DNA from: Jaapia argillacea MUCL 33604
Lineage: Eukaryota > Basidiomycota > Agaricomycetes > Jaapiales > Jaapiaceae
DNA: 64,000 nt
Assembly (NCBI GenBank): GCA_000697665.1
Contig: KL197750.1
Location: 62,001 to 126,000 of the forward strand
Direction: 5' to 3'
Shown here: one piece after another, positions 1 to 12,176 of the stretch
Position numbering within the stretch: position 1 is the first letter of the stretch
Layout: the number at the start of each line of letters is the position of its first letter
Position numbers and translations under genes: made by a program
The notes under the pieces: model-generated
What the model was told of the DNA's origin: nothing
Databases searched by the model: none
The model's input: the letters and a program-made list of their open reading frames with translations, nothing else

Positions 1-1457
1 CTCCACCCAATCCTCGTTGACCCATCCCCCCCGATCTTGGTCTCCAACCCAATCTGACACCCACTCAAGCCAATACTCGTACTCGACATCCCACTCCCAA
101 TACTTGACAGCGCACCCCGCCTAAGGGTGGCTCGCTCACCCAATCTTCTCGCTCAAAATAGGTTTCCGGCTCACCCCACTTCTCCTAATCTTCGTCACCC
201 GCCCATCTCAACCTTTGTCACCCCACCCAACCTCGACGCCCCACCCCACTCAATCCTGGTTCAACCACCTGATCCTCGTTTCTAGTCAGCGTCGGACATG
301 GATCGGTTCGATACCTCCGTCCTTGGGTGAAGTTTCACCCCTCCACTCTAGTTCGAAGATCCAAGAACGTCGCGTAAAGTGGTTTGCGCGATTTTGTAGC
401 ACGAGTCAAGGGGAGGGAGATGTTTTGGCTAGAACGAGATGCTAGCGTTGAAGGATTCATCGCCGTTGAATTGTGGTGAATTATACACGTGGCTACGTCC
501 TTGATCTTCGAAGTTTTCTCCGTTCCTCTACGCCCCATGTGTACCTGAGAGTGGATGGACTCTGATATTGGAAGGTAGGAAGGATGTTCGTGGGCGTGTT
601 GAGTTGAGAATACATCTTTCCTCGCGATGAATGTAGCTAAATATGTGGGGATCGTTTAGAAGCGGATGGTGAATGATGCCACTAGGTCTCACCATCAGGT
701 TTACGTCCTCGAACGCATCCTATCCCGTCCTATCGAAAGGATATTCTCGCGTCCATCAACTCTAATCTAAACATCCCAGAATCCGTCACATCACATCCAT
801 GAAGGCAATTTGTCGCGGGCCAAACCCAAAGTAGTATCGTATCTCCAGCCGAGTTGAACATCTCCTGCTCTGAACTCACTCTGGCCCTCCGAGCCGATGC
901 CTTGAAGCTTGAACCACGGCCGCGGGAGACAATGACACGAAAGGTATTCCAGGAGATGAAGCTGACCCTTGCACCTTCGCGACAGGCATTTGGGGAACAC
1001 ATTGACAGAGGAGGCGGTCGCTAGCCGGGTCTCAGATGGACCTCGTGGACCATGTCACCTGACATAAGCACCTAACCCAACCCGGAGTCGACTTTGTATC
1101 CCTCCACAACCCCATTCCTCCGCGTTGAGCTGGTCAAGTCAGTCTCGTTACTTTCAAGTCACGCAATATATCGTAGCCTCACGCAAACTTACAGACCTCC
1201 ATCACCAATCTCACCATCTCACACTCATCGAATTCAATGTCTCGGACTCCACGATCAATCCTCCCTCCACATGGTACCCTGTCCATTCAATCGAGTGGCA
1301 TATATGCTTTATTCGGTGCTTTTACATGCTATCGACGCTCACGTTCGAGGTTAGCAGTACGATGGGGTGCATCTGGGGGTTCAATGCGGCCTCGAGGATG
1401 CGAGGGAATTATGGGTCGACTCCATAGGAGGGCAAGGGGTAAGTTGATATACTGATA

Positions 1458-1657
1458 GGGTTGGATCGTAGTTGAGGTGGAGGGGTTAGCGAAAGTGGGG
1501 AGATCACGATTGATAACGGAGTATCAGAGGGTTGGGATTCAAGTGACGAGGACCTCCTGATGGGTTGGTGAGGGACGAGGGGAAGGAGTGGGGTCGGTTG
1601 GTTGGCTAATTAGACGCCCTGGTACGTCCCCGAATTCTCCTCGAAGATATAGCCTCC
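1458..1657. repeat. Degenerate direct repeat, copy 1
   Basis: This segment aligns by eye with 1901-2100, offset 443 bases. Both begin gggttggatcgta, and share in order a gatcacg block, a gagggacgagggg block, cggttggt, and an end around ggtacgtcccc with gaa-ctc following. Similarity is patchy with small indels. No gene is recognised in either copy. Confidence 0.6.
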
Positions 1658-1900
1658 AAACGCAAAGCAGGAAGGTTCGAAGGGGGTTTTGCGGGGATCA
1701 TTTAAGAAATCATCGTTTCATTTCTTAACCAAGAGTCTCCGCTAATTTTATCTTGGTTAACCACCTCGTCCCAACTCATACGATCCACCATTGACCACCC
1801 CCCCCCCTCCCCCTACCCTCACCGAATTCATCCTCCAATCCCAACTTCCGGGCTTCCAAAATCGTCTCGGGAGGTCCATTACGGAGGTCTGTGTGGCTTT

Positions 1901-2100
1901 GGGTTGGATCGTAATGGGTTTTTGAGCTGGGGTGGGAGGAGTTAACAGAACTGGGTTGATCACGGTTGGGGTTGGAGGATCAGAGGTGATGGGATCCAAG
2001 CGATGAGGGTGTCACTGAGGGACGAGGGGTTGAATTTCTTCGGTTGGTCGGTAGGTACGCACTGGTACGTCCCGAACTCTTCTTGCAGATCTCGACTCCC
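1901..2100. repeat. Degenerate direct repeat, copy 2
   Basis: Partner of 1458-1657. It shares the same order of short identical blocks with small indels. On the minus strand both copies can be read as a short peptide with EEFG-like residues, which could mean they descend from an exon, but no complete gene is seen. Confidence 0.6.
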
Positions 2101-2278
2101 TTCAGAGGCGTGGTTCGTGTCGCCGCCTTGATCGATCTGGTCCGTTGGACTAGTATGAGGGGCGGCAGATTGACAAGAGTCGTCAAACGAAATTAGAAAT
2201 ATTATTCTGTACACTAATCCTCCTCCGAGCACCTCACAATAAATATAATAAACACATCCCACCCACATCCAAGCCAAC

Positions 2279-4034
2279 TTATTCAATCAACAGACCAAAA
2301 TCGTCATTCCAAACGTCAAAAAAAGGGGGCATGTCACTGAAACGAAGAGGAGGCGAGCGTGCCGGGCGCCGAGAATCAGGTTGACTGGATGGTGTCGGAT
2401 GGGAGTCCAGCGTAGGTGATGTTTCTCGAGAACGATACTGTGGTGGGAGGGGAGGTTCTGTCTCCTGAGGGTTTTCGTAATGAGGTGGCCCTTCATCTGG
2501 GAACCATGGTTGAGGGAATGCAACCGCCCCAGGTTCAGGTACGCTCACGGTTGATATGGGACACTCATCTACAGCGCAGCGTGATTATTCTGGAGGCTAG
2601 GAGTGAAGCTTAGGCAGAGGACAAACCTGTGGAGAAGGTACCATCTTCCAAATCGACTTCATTCGTTTCGAAACGGAAGCCTGGCATTGGGTTGACACGA
2701 TCTTGGGGTGGGGCTACATTCCCAACGTCATTCGGTCGCTTTATTACAGAACCGACTACATTGAGAAACTTACCATTGGAGTTAACCGTTTGGGCGGGTA
2801 GGTGGGACCAAGGTTCCGGCATTTTCATCACGGATTGATCACCGACTTGGCTAGGATTGTTTTCGAGCGAAGAAGGTGGTTCAGCGATTGTTGGCAAGTT
2901 GGAAAATTCTTTTTTCTAAACGAAAACGTCAATAACACCTTCCGATCGAGAGGGAAGGGGGAGCCCACTTCAGGAAAGACGAAACCTGATGGTGCGCCTG
3001 TTGCCGAAGCCATCCAATACAGCAGACATTCAAGTACACTGGTTTGTGTTGCGTCCCATTGTTTTCTACCAGTGGCGACGGCGCATTGGCGGTCTAGATG
3101 TCACAATTAGTCTTATCTCTGACGAACTCATGACTGGAGGTGAACTTACCAGGGCTAAAAGCCCCAAAGACCCAACTATCGTAGTTTGTCAAGACGAAGA
3201 AGGGACTTTTCTTCCCCTCGCAGATTTGAGTAATCTGAGGAAGTTTGATGTGAGTGGTGGGGTTATACGCGAGGAAGTGAAATCTCACCTTGGACCATAA
3301 CTTTTGAGCGGTAGTGGCTGTAGGCGACAACATTCTCCTCTTGATCAGGCAGAGTTGGTCAGCCACGGATGCCTTGCGAAGGAGAACCGCTGCTCACCTT
3401 GGCGCATCCTACAAAACTGTCGATTTCTCGATCGGTGAGGATCAGGCGAGATTGGTATATGACGACAAGGGGAGCTGTGGCGGCAATGCCAGTGGGTTGA
3501 TTGGTCCTGGCGAACAACAGGCTCTCGAGTTCGTTCTCCTCAACATCTTCACTACCACTCCAGGAGTAGCTGGAAACGTTCGTGCTCAGGTTCATGACTT
3601 TGAGAGCGGTCTTCAGCGGATAATTCAAGAACATTTCTTTGACTCTGTGGTCTTTCGTCAGGGAAGGAAAATCGAAAACATAAACTGAAAAACAAACTTG
3701 TGGGTAGAGATCGATACTTGTCCCGCATCTAGTACGTCCGCACGGAGGTCGCTTGGTATGTAAGCATCCAGAACTGGTCCTCATCAGTTTCACGAAGAGA
3801 CACGATACAAAAGGGCTCACATGTTGAAACACGATGATCGAACTGGTCTCGTGGAAGGACTTTCAAAGTTTGCGAGCTCCGTAGTTTGAATAAAATCGAG
3901 TCTCGAGTCCTCCGTCGTTCCACGGGTGGCGCAAGCTGAGTTAGAGGGTCCAATCGAAACGTCGGTAATTGTGCGTGCTGGAGGAAGAGCCGCACGCCGT
4001 TTGTTGGGTGGATGAAGAATGCTCCAGTGCTCAT
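2279..4034 (-). CDS. Hypothetical protein, 8 exons, about 458 aa
   Basis: Gene of unknown function. Model: complement(join(2279..2568, 2627..2915, 2969..3093, 3150..3234, 3289..3339, 3398..3644, 3698..3773, 3821..4034)). All introns are 47-59 nt GT-AG and every phase agrees, which is strong support that it is real. The start is the ATG at 4034 (MSTGAFF); an upstream exon cannot be excluded, because the frame 3817-4362 on the same strand is also open. The middle contains a strand-rich, globular-looking part (FVLTNYDSWVFGAF around the junction of exons 5 and 6). The C-terminal ~90 residues are rich in Pro, Ser and Glu and probably disordered. No signal peptide or membrane segment. The FLTNYDxW-type motif resembles that of unnamed multigene proteins in mushroom-forming fungi; I do not know a function. 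Intron 6 uses donor GAA|GTGGGC, since a nearer donor would leave only 23 nt. Confidence 0.6.
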
Positions 4035-5009
4035 GGTTGAGATGGGGATGTAAGTTGAGAGTAAATTGTCGATGAAGTTTTTGGGAGAGTGGCATATTGC
4101 GAAGAGATTTTATAACCCAAGCCGACAGATGGTGTGGCGCTGACTCTCCGCATAACGATATCCAAGAAACCAATGTTTGTACTCTCTGAGTTGCATTTGA
4201 GATGGAATAGAACAACAGATACAAGGCATCCGACTTTCCGAGTCCCTGTGGCGGGAGGCATGTGCCAGAAAAGGAGTCGCGAGCCATACTTTGTGCCACG
4301 TCAACCCAATTGTGTGCCTTGTGTCCGATAGAAACGAGAAACGCGTAGGGTATATAATCCAAGAATATGGAGGTCGCCTCAGAGGAAAGTATAGGTTGTT
4401 TCCTAGATACAGCACGATGTTGTTTACGAGAATGGATCTTGAAGTGTAGGCCTCACCAGAAGATCGTTGAGTCATATAGGGAGGGAGAAGGGAGTGAAGA
4501 GTGCCATAAGAACAAAAGGCAGCTTGGTGTGTCGAATTGTGCCATTATACTAGGGAAGCTGAAACTTCTAAGCTCGCCTTGGGATCGTCAAAGGCCTTGG
4601 AGATTCTGAGGTAAGTATATCCAGATACCGCTAGGTGCCAGGAGTAGGAACGTGTTGAAAAGTAGACCGTCGAGCCTCTCAATGCCTTCCCAGTGAAAGG
4701 TAGCGCTTTGGACTGGCAGAGTAAAGTCAGACGACGAGATTGCAACTTCGAGTTGATCTCTCGATGCGGCTCGAACTCAGCGCCTCCGAAGCCACGTGGC
4801 ACTACCGCCTTGACTTTGATATTCCAACGCAGATGCCCACAACGGCAGATGAAGATCATTGAGGCATTCAATTAGACGCCTCGATATTGCGTTCAAAAGG
4901 CCGGGCGTTCAGCCCTGTGTGAGTGACTCAAGGCTTAGGCCAGGCATCAAGCTTGAGGTCGGACGGGCACTCGAGATTTCATCCTCTCCCAAGATCGATT
5001 CCCGAAGCC
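4035..5009. other. Intergenic region
   Basis: Open frames exist on the minus strand (for example 3817-4362, 181 codons) but overlap the first exon of the upstream gene in another frame and show no recognised motif. It separates two divergent genes and should hold both promoters. Nothing else is supported. Confidence 0.4.
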
Positions 5010-5879
5010 ATGTCCACTCGCACCGACCGCACCGACACTGACAACTACAGCACTTACTACTTCGAGGATATCGTCTTCCTCGTCAATACTTACCTCTGCC
5101 CATGAAGCTACCGGCCGAGCTCGGACGCTGACGTCTGTGGTGCAGGTAGAGGACCAGTTATTCAAGGTGCCAAGACTCTACTTCGAGAAGTACTCAGCCG
5201 TGTTCCGAGATATGTTTCAACTTCCCAACCAAGGAGCCAACGTTGAGGGGTCGAGCAATGGTAACCCGTTACGACTGGGTGGAATCGAGAAGAAGGATTT
5301 CTTGAGACTTCTTAGAGTGATGTATGCAAGGTATGTGGGCTACATGCTTGCAGTCAAGTAATTGAATAGAATATCCATAGGAATCGCGACAAGCACGACA
5401 TCACGACGCACCAAGAATAGTCATCCATCTTGAAGCTCTCCACAATGTGGAACTTTGAAGACATACGAGATATGGCGATCCGGGCATGTCACCTTCCAAT
5501 AGACTGGCGGAAAGGATTTCACTGGGCCTGAAATACAACATACCGTTTTGGGTTGCTTCGGGAACCACCAAATTCGCGAGGAGATCAAAGTCTGTGACCA
5601 TAGATGGGGCGAGAGAGATGGGTATGGAGTACGATCAAGGTCGTGGAAGTTCGGGAATCTTGGTTTCGTTCACAATGCACATGCAACGAAGGGGGACCCA
5701 CACGACGGGCAAACGAAGGTCGAGCTGACGAAAAGGTGATCCTGGAGGATGCTGTCCTCCGTGTGTTCAACTTGAGTAAGAGAGAGGTTGAGGAGGGTAA
5801 ACAAAAGTACGGTGACCCCGATTTAGGAGCAATTATTGAAGGCATCGCAGGTGTGTTCCTCAGATTCATGCATGCATGA
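5010..5879 (+). pseudogene. BTB/POZ domain protein, decayed
   Basis: The first two exons read as the start of a fungal BTB/POZ protein: YYFEDIVFL joined to VEDQLFKVPRLYFEKYS, then FRDMFQLP (exons 5010-5081 and 5146-5330). BTB proteins of this class are numerous in Agaricomycetes and are thought to act as adaptors or transcription regulators. From 5381 the frame continues as RNRDKHDITTHQE and then meets a stop at 5418-5420 where family members have Trp, followed by SSILKLSTMWNF. Two further frame changes follow, near 5484 (before MSPSNRLAERISLGLKYN) and near 5625 (before IKVVEVRE). Three lesions in about 450 bases point to a pseudogene rather than sequencing error, although the domain is still easy to recognise. 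The first donor, GTCAAT, is also poor. Confidence 0.75.
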
Positions 5880-6351
5880 TTTGAATAGGAGGAGATCGTC
5901 ATTCGTCGACATACTATACAAAGATACGAGATGTCACCTGTCCATATGTCCACCCTCCATAATAATTGGGGAGGCGCAATGACATCCGAAATTCCCAAAA
6001 AAGTTGTGCGAGTGGCTGAGTATTGTCGTATTTTGACAGCCACCAAATAAGGAGAAAGAAATCAAGAAGGCAAGATCAACCGTCTGGCGAGGATGATAGC
6101 CCATCAAAGCCCATCACGAATTGTGGGTCCCAAAAGGCGCTTCGATGTCACTGATCAAAGAGCAAAAAGCAGGTCGGGGTGATGTAGCTTCGTAGAGCAC
6201 GAAATATGCTTGGTTGTTGCAGGGGGGATGGTAGTAAATTGCCAGGACAAAAAATCGTTCGGGCCAGAATTTTTTTTGATCTCGCTCTATTTGATCCTAT
6301 GAGCAAAATAGTGCTCGCGAACGCTCATAGCACAGGAATAGGGTCGCGATA
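5880..6351. other. Intergenic region before the assembly gap
   Basis: No gene seen. The open frames entering the N run are artefacts of translating N. Confidence 0.5.
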
Positions 6352-7283
6352 NNNNNNNNNNNNNNNNNNNNNNNNNNNNNNNNNNNNNNNNNNNNNNNNN
6401 NNNNNNNNNNNNNNNNNNNNNNNNNNNNNNNNNNNNNNNNNNNNNNNNNNNNNNNNNNNNNNNNNNNNNNNNNNNNNNNNNNNNNNNNNNNNNNNNNNNN
6501 NNNNNNNNNNNNNNNNNNNNNNNNNNNNNNNNNNNNNNNNNNNNNNNNNNNNNNNNNNNNNNNNNNNNNNNNNNNNNNNNNNNNNNNNNNNNNNNNNNNN
6601 NNNNNNNNNNNNNNNNNNNNNNNNNNNNNNNNNNNNNNNNNNNNNNNNNNNNNNNNNNNNNNNNNNNNNNNNNNNNNNNNNNNNNNNNNNNNNNNNNNNN
6701 NNNNNNNNNNNNNNNNNNNNNNNNNNNNNNNNNNNNNNNNNNNNNNNNNNNNNNNNNNNNNNNNNNNNNNNNNNNNNNNNNNNNNNNNNNNNNNNNNNNN
6801 NNNNNNNNNNNNNNNNNNNNNNNNNNNNNNNNNNNNNNNNNNNNNNNNNNNNNNNNNNNNNNNNNNNNNNNNNNNNNNNNNNNNNNNNNNNNNNNNNNNN
6901 NNNNNNNNNNNNNNNNNNNNNNNNNNNNNNNNNNNNNNNNNNNNNNNNNNNNNNNNNNNNNNNNNNNNNNNNNNNNNNNNNNNNNNNNNNNNNNNNNNNN
7001 NNNNNNNNNNNNNNNNNNNNNNNNNNNNNNNNNNNNNNNNNNNNNNNNNNNNNNNNNNNNNNNNNNNNNNNNNNNNNNNNNNNNNNNNNNNNNNNNNNNN
7101 NNNNNNNNNNNNNNNNNNNNNNNNNNNNNNNNNNNNNNNNNNNNNNNNNNNNNNNNNNNNNNNNNNNNNNNNNNNNNNNNNNNNNNNNNNNNNNNNNNNN
7201 NNNNNNNNNNNNNNNNNNNNNNNNNNNNNNNNNNNNNNNNNNNNNNNNNNNNNNNNNNNNNNNNNNNNNNNNNNNNNNNNNNN
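6352..7283. other. Assembly gap (932 N)
   Basis: A single uninterrupted run of N. Three long open frames that span it have no meaning. The true gap length may differ from 932, and any gene inside is missing. Confidence 0.99.
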
Positions 7284-7804
7284 CGTCCTAAAGAGATGTG
7301 GCAGCGGCGTATATATAGCACAAATGGCACACAACCACTCATTGAATAACCTCAATTCAATGATGATTCTCTCCGTTTGCAAAATATTGACTTTCGTCAA
7401 CAAATGTTTCCTCGCTCGGGGGCAAGTGGATGTAATTGTGCCAATCTTGCCAACAAGGAAGAATGATGGTGTGAAATCCATATCTGAGATTTGCTTGATC
7501 CCATCACCTCTGTTTGGACGCTGACAGCATATTCACACGATCACGCTGGCACACATTTTGAACCGGGATTGCGCCTCCCCACTTACATGGTTTGAAGCAT
7601 CCCTGTCACGAATTGGATCACCCCCATAAAAATATGAAACAACCGGTGAACGTTCGCCTTAACCGAGGGGCATTTTTGGGTAGTTAGAGAATATCCGTGA
7701 GATCGCGATTCAACTCCTTGCTGTAATCAACAATCAAATCAAGGTTTCCATCACGGCGAACGAAGTGTGACTCACCGTCACACGTACTCGATAACAAGGA
7801 GTGT
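7284..7804. other. 3' flank of the 8-exon gene
   Basis: Non-coding as far as can be seen. The minus-strand frame 7684-7884 overlaps the last exon of the neighbouring gene in another frame and is a shadow. Confidence 0.5.
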
Positions 7805-10420
7805 CTATGCAAGCTCATTTCTTGTTCTCTGGCAGTCCCTGCAGTACTTGCTACCCAGGCCTTTGGGAACATCGATGGATTCAATGGTGACAGCGTGAGT
7901 GAGACACATGTTGGACCTATTCAATCGATTACTTTGATAAATTGGCAGTTGTACAAGCTTACCCAACTACTCACTTGTCGTACCAGAATACATCCGGGAT
8001 CTGACCACCGTTCATGACCCTCACAGCCAATATATGCAACGAGCTCGGTCTTGATTGGTTTGGGTCCAGGTCGACAGGAACGGGAAGCACCTCGAGCAGT
8101 TCCATATCCTTGTTGGGCTTACAGCCAACGTGGTACGCTCGACCGTCAATCCAGTATAGTACCACAGGCTCGTACCGAGTGCCAAATTTACCCAAATTCA
8201 AGGCAGATATCCACCGTAGGGCGGAGACATCTCCAAACAACGCCCGAAACCCTTCTCTTGGTGGAAGGGGTCCGCTGCGATCAACATAGTGGAGATGGGA
8301 TCCGTGAATCTACACGTTTCGTCGGTAATGGACTGGATTTATTTGCAAAAGGACTCACATCCGGAGGCAGAATAATAGAATCGCCCACAACGGTATCCGA
8401 AGGGACGGTGACGCGAATGCCTGTGCAGCAGTCGAAGAAGCCGCCATCGACATATCGTTGCGGCATCCTGAATTCATCGATATCCAGATTCTGGGAGAGT
8501 GTCGACATTTTTGATCGAAAGCTCTCGGTCGAACGTTGGAGTTCATCACGGGGGAGCGCGAGAATCTCCAGATGACAATCAGGATCTTTGGAGGCGATCT
8601 GATGTAAGTCTTCAGCTGAGCATTCGCCACTGGAACATAACCCCTTAGTCAGCCATTCATTTTATTTGAAGAAAGCTGGAAAAGGGCTTACCCAAGCGCA
8701 AGTTCGACTAACCGCCGACATAATGTCGTTCGCCGTGACGGTAGGATGGCTCGCATTGGTATACGATTCCATGATTGATACCAAGTTTGCGGTCCCCGAA
8801 AATACCACTCTCGACAGAAAGATCCCAAGATTTCGAAAAAAGGTGAGGTATACTTGATGAAAGGGACCAAGAAGCTGGAATCCGAAGGGGATAGATGCGC
8901 CCGCCGAAGTTGAAGTACATTCGAAAACTCCACCACGGCCTCTTTGCTCAAATTCGCGGCAACGCAATGCTCTTGAAGGCCCATAGTGATCTCTTTCAAA
9001 AGTTTCCGAGCTAGAAAATCGAAGCAAGGAGCTGTGAAGCATCGATCAGGGTGTGTCTGAGCTTGAATTGGAAAGGAGAATACCTTTGGAAGTGTCGTCG
9101 TAAGCCACCAGACCTTGGCGAAGGAGCGATATGGCAATATTCAACACAGGCGTAATGTTTCCCGATCGACGGAAGTAACTCAAGCGGAGGTCGTTAAGCA
9201 GTCCGAGGAATACTCTTGAGGAAAGAGGATCTATACTGAAAGCTAGCTGAGCCCAAAGTTCCAATAAGGACGGTGGTATCAGCCGAATAAGTGCGGCAAC
9301 ACCGATAACCTGGGTTCCCGTGGTAAGGTGACGACCAGCTAGAATTGCGACATTCGAGTTTCTATTCAAGGGGTGGCCTCGGTCCTAAGGAAGGAATAGA
9401 TCGAAGAGGAGACTTACTTGGTGCAAGCGACAAGATTTGAAAAGAGCTGGATACGAGCTTCCATATTGCAAGAGTGATCCTCGTATGCGGCATCGAGTTT
9501 CTTGATCGTGGTGAGAACCTCTACGTCTGATAACATCACTAAAGCCCTCCGGGATGGTGCGAGCAACAACCTTCGATCTCGGTTTTTCAAAGGCAAAAGG
9601 GAACATCGCAAGACCACCTCACGAACGGCATCTTGAGCTCCGAGTTGGTTGAGCAGAGGCCCTGATGTCGGGTAGGCGCAGATGAGGGATGTCAGATAGT
9701 AAATCGCCATCATCTGGTTATTTTGTCTATCATGCCTGCAGAACGATGTCGATACATTTTTCAAGTAGCGGATCGATGGCCGTACCTGAGAAAGGCCACC
9801 AACTTCTTGCAGCAGTCGATGAAATCGGCTTTTTGAATCAACTCTTCCGGAAAATACTGATCTGTGACTCGGTCGACAGTGGGTAAAAAGGAAGTGCGAA
9901 CTGCTGATCGAACATCGTTCGACGCGACAAACGGGTAGGATGGGGAAAATAAGGACGAGATGAAGGTGTCTGCGAGAGCGATGGTGCGATTGATCACAGT
10001 GTTCGGGCCTTTCCCCATTCGCTCGCCTGCGGCGCCAAGGAGTTTCTCCAATTTCCTTCCAGCACCCGATATCCATTTCCCAACCGTCAGGCCTGGTCCT
10101 TGCAAACCCGACTCCGTGCTGTCGTCGCCGTCGGAGAGAGCTTCGAAGACATGGTTGTCAAAGAAGGGGTCGAGATCACTCAGATCGTCAAATTGGAGGA
10201 ATGTGGGATTGAAGGTACTTTTGGGCTTTCTACGAAGTCTCGGAACATGGAGAAAGAGGAATTTCTCCAGTTTTCTTCCGGTATTTAACAGCACGTTATC
10301 GAGAGTACGCCCTGGACCTGGAAGGTCGGAGATTGTGCTTGCAATGCTTAGAGCATCAAATAAGTGGGTCCGGTGAAGATCTGACACCGACTGGTTGTCG
10401 AACTCGAAAGCGTATTGCAT
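7805..10420 (-). CDS. Hypothetical protein, 8 exons, about 737 aa
   Basis: Unrecognised gene, well supported as coding. Model: complement(join(7805..7916, 7975..8309, 8359..8598, 8692..8874, 8919..9031, 9084..9361, 9418..9735, 9786..10420)); introns are 44-93 nt and all phases agree, giving 738 codons. The start is the first ATG of the long first exon (MQYAFEFDN, 10420). The first exon repeats a similar phrase twice: PGPGRTLDNVLLNTGRKLEK and, about 85 residues on, GPGLTVGKWISGAGRKLEK, suggesting an internal duplication. The rest looks like an alpha-helical, Leu-rich globular protein. The C terminus carries a CRDC pair (YCRDCQRTRNEL) close to the stop. There is no signal peptide and no clear membrane segment. 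It runs divergently from the tandem paralogue family that starts at 10913, sharing a 492-base intergenic region. Confidence 0.75.
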
Positions 10421-10912
10421 CTTCGATAGAATGTGGGTGAGAGGGTCCCGACGGGTACCATCAGTTCATCGTCGAAGACGTCGTCCAGATTTGTGAATGC
10501 CTAAAGTTTGCGGAGATAATCAACTGGCACGCGGGCGCTCCGAGTCATCCTGAAAGTTCAGCAACATTGCGCTGCTCCCCAAATCAAGTTGCTAGAAACA
10601 AACGTCAACTGTGGATAGTAGGCCAGGTGGAGGAGGGCCAAAGGCAATGGGAGGCCAGAAATTAGCCGAAAGAAATTGGACCAGAAATAAGCACTTGGCC
10701 AGCCGTAGCTACTTCATCGACGCGGTCTCCACAGGTTGAGGTCGACACTCACACTGAGTCGCGCCTGATCGTTCAAATCCCAATTGGTGACTCAACACCC
10801 TGCGGAGGCGCTGCCGCTATGACTCTGTCGTACACCTCGTTCCCAAGACCTTCCAATATTTCACGCCAGTGATCCTCTCGTCATCGCCCATCACCATCGA
10901 TACTTGTGCACA
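10421..10912. promoter_or_regulatory. Shared divergent promoter region
   Basis: 492 bases lie between the start codons of two divergent genes (minus start 10420, plus start 10913). No coding frame. No clear TATA box was seen. The assignment as promoter rests on position only. Confidence 0.4.
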
Positions 10913-12176
10913 ATGTCATTTTCTTGGAATTCCATCCCATACGACGTGCTCGTCTGCATTTGCGCGGTAGTGGCAACTCCGTCGGAGTTGATCCCCGAGG
11001 AGGACGCCCTGGCCACTGACAGTGAAACATGCCCAGCCGGGACTCCCTCGCCAAAAGGTCTACTCGCGCTTTCCATGGTAGATTCTCGTACGAGGGAAGC
11101 GTGTTATCCTTGGGTTTTTGGAGAGATTTGTTTTACTAATGGGTCAAAATGGGAGGCATTCGACGAGGGAATGAAGGTTATGCTCAAGAATCCGGCGTTA
11201 TGTCGTGCTGTCAGGTCAGTAAGCGCCCTCACTGGATTCATCGGCGATGAATCACTTGGGGTGCTATTGAGTGAATCTCTAACAACCGTGTGGTTATCTG
11301 GGTTCAGGTCGTTCAAGATCACAACATGGTTCTCCAAGCCTGATGCCCAACCTCCAACACCAACAACATATGCTCTCGTCCCTGTCTTTCTCACATCCCT
11401 TCCTCGACTCAACACCCTCACTTTCCGCATCCAAGACCCCTTCGTACCATCTTTTCGCTCTTCGTTCTCCTCACACGGCCCTCTTCTGCCGCTCTTAACC
11501 CTCAAAATCTCCACCAATAGCTTCTTTCTCATCCCTCATTGCCCGAATATTAGAGAGTTTGAAGAGGAGGAGCTGTATCGAGATAAAAGAGTCGAGGCTC
11601 TGAGTTGGGTCGAACCATTAGGCCGGTGTTGTGTGGGACTACGAGCGCTACTGACCAACGCGCCCATAGCGTCGGGGATGCTTCGAAGTAGGTTTCTGTG
11701 TTGAATTCGGTGGGGACGGAGCTAATACACCGTCGGATTCCCTAGCTTTGCTCAAACATATTCCTCACATCGAGGTGCTGAATGTCGCTTGTGGGATAAT
11801 CACATGGCGCTCCGAACCAGAAGATGAAGGAAATACTGAGGGTATTATGGTCTGGCATCCCTTGCCTGTCTTCTACGCCCCGCTTCTAATCGCCCTCGTG
11901 CAGAAATTCCTCCCCGTCTTCGCCTCTTTCCCCTCTCTCCGTACCCTGAAATTACCCAACGCCGATGACCTCGATATAGGTTTCTGCTATCCCATTTGCG
12001 GGAACGGACTAGCTAGGAACCCCTGGTTGGTAGAACAGTTGGAGAGGGAGGAGATGGAGGCTGAGGAGATGGTCGCAAAGGGTGTGGAGAGGGTTTGTGT
12101 GGGTGTTAGAAAGTTGTGGATTGGGGGTGGACGTTTTGAGAGGGATGAGAGTGGTGTCATGCGGAGGTCGATCTGA
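10913..12176 (+). CDS. Tandem paralogue 1, F-box-like, 370 aa
   Basis: Model: join(10913..11214, 11308..11687, 11746..12176). The start MSFSWNSIPYDVL is chosen because both downstream paralogues begin at the same place (MPLTW, MTFTW). The N terminus W-x-x-IP-x-DVL-x-C-I resembles an F-box beginning, and LSMVDSRTREACYPWVF follows about 55 residues on. F-box proteins recruit substrates to SCF ubiquitin ligases; the match here is weak and the function is unproven. The middle has regular hydrophobic stretches (LPRLNTLTFRIQDPF, GPLLPLLTLKIS) as in leucine-rich-repeat-like proteins. The C terminus is Glu-rich. Intron 1 (93 nt) is a multiple of three and open, so it could be missed by simple ORF reading; the paralogues show it is an intron. 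It belongs to a three-gene tandem array in the same orientation. Confidence 0.8.

Larger units (their letters stand above)
1..2278. other. Non-coding 5' region, C-rich start
   Basis: No convincing gene. The first 300 bases are C-rich on the plus strand with many short runs of the type ccaatcctcg and caccccac, so open frames there are compositional. The region from about 1458 to 2100 holds two degenerate copies of one segment (listed separately). A perfect 9-bp inverted repeat (ttaagaaat / atttcttaa, 9-nt loop) lies at 1702-1728. Confidence 0.6.

Noticed and set aside
2916-2938. A 23-nt intron, and an 18-nt GTAAGT...TAG segment in the next exon, as ultra-short introns
   Set aside because: An alternative donor (GAA|GTGGGC) gives a normal 53-nt intron with correct phase; the 18-nt segment is open, in frame and can simply be coding.
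6206-7481. Three long open frames of 351-394 codons crossing the N run
   Set aside because: Nearly all codons are N; they reflect the gap and not coding sequence.
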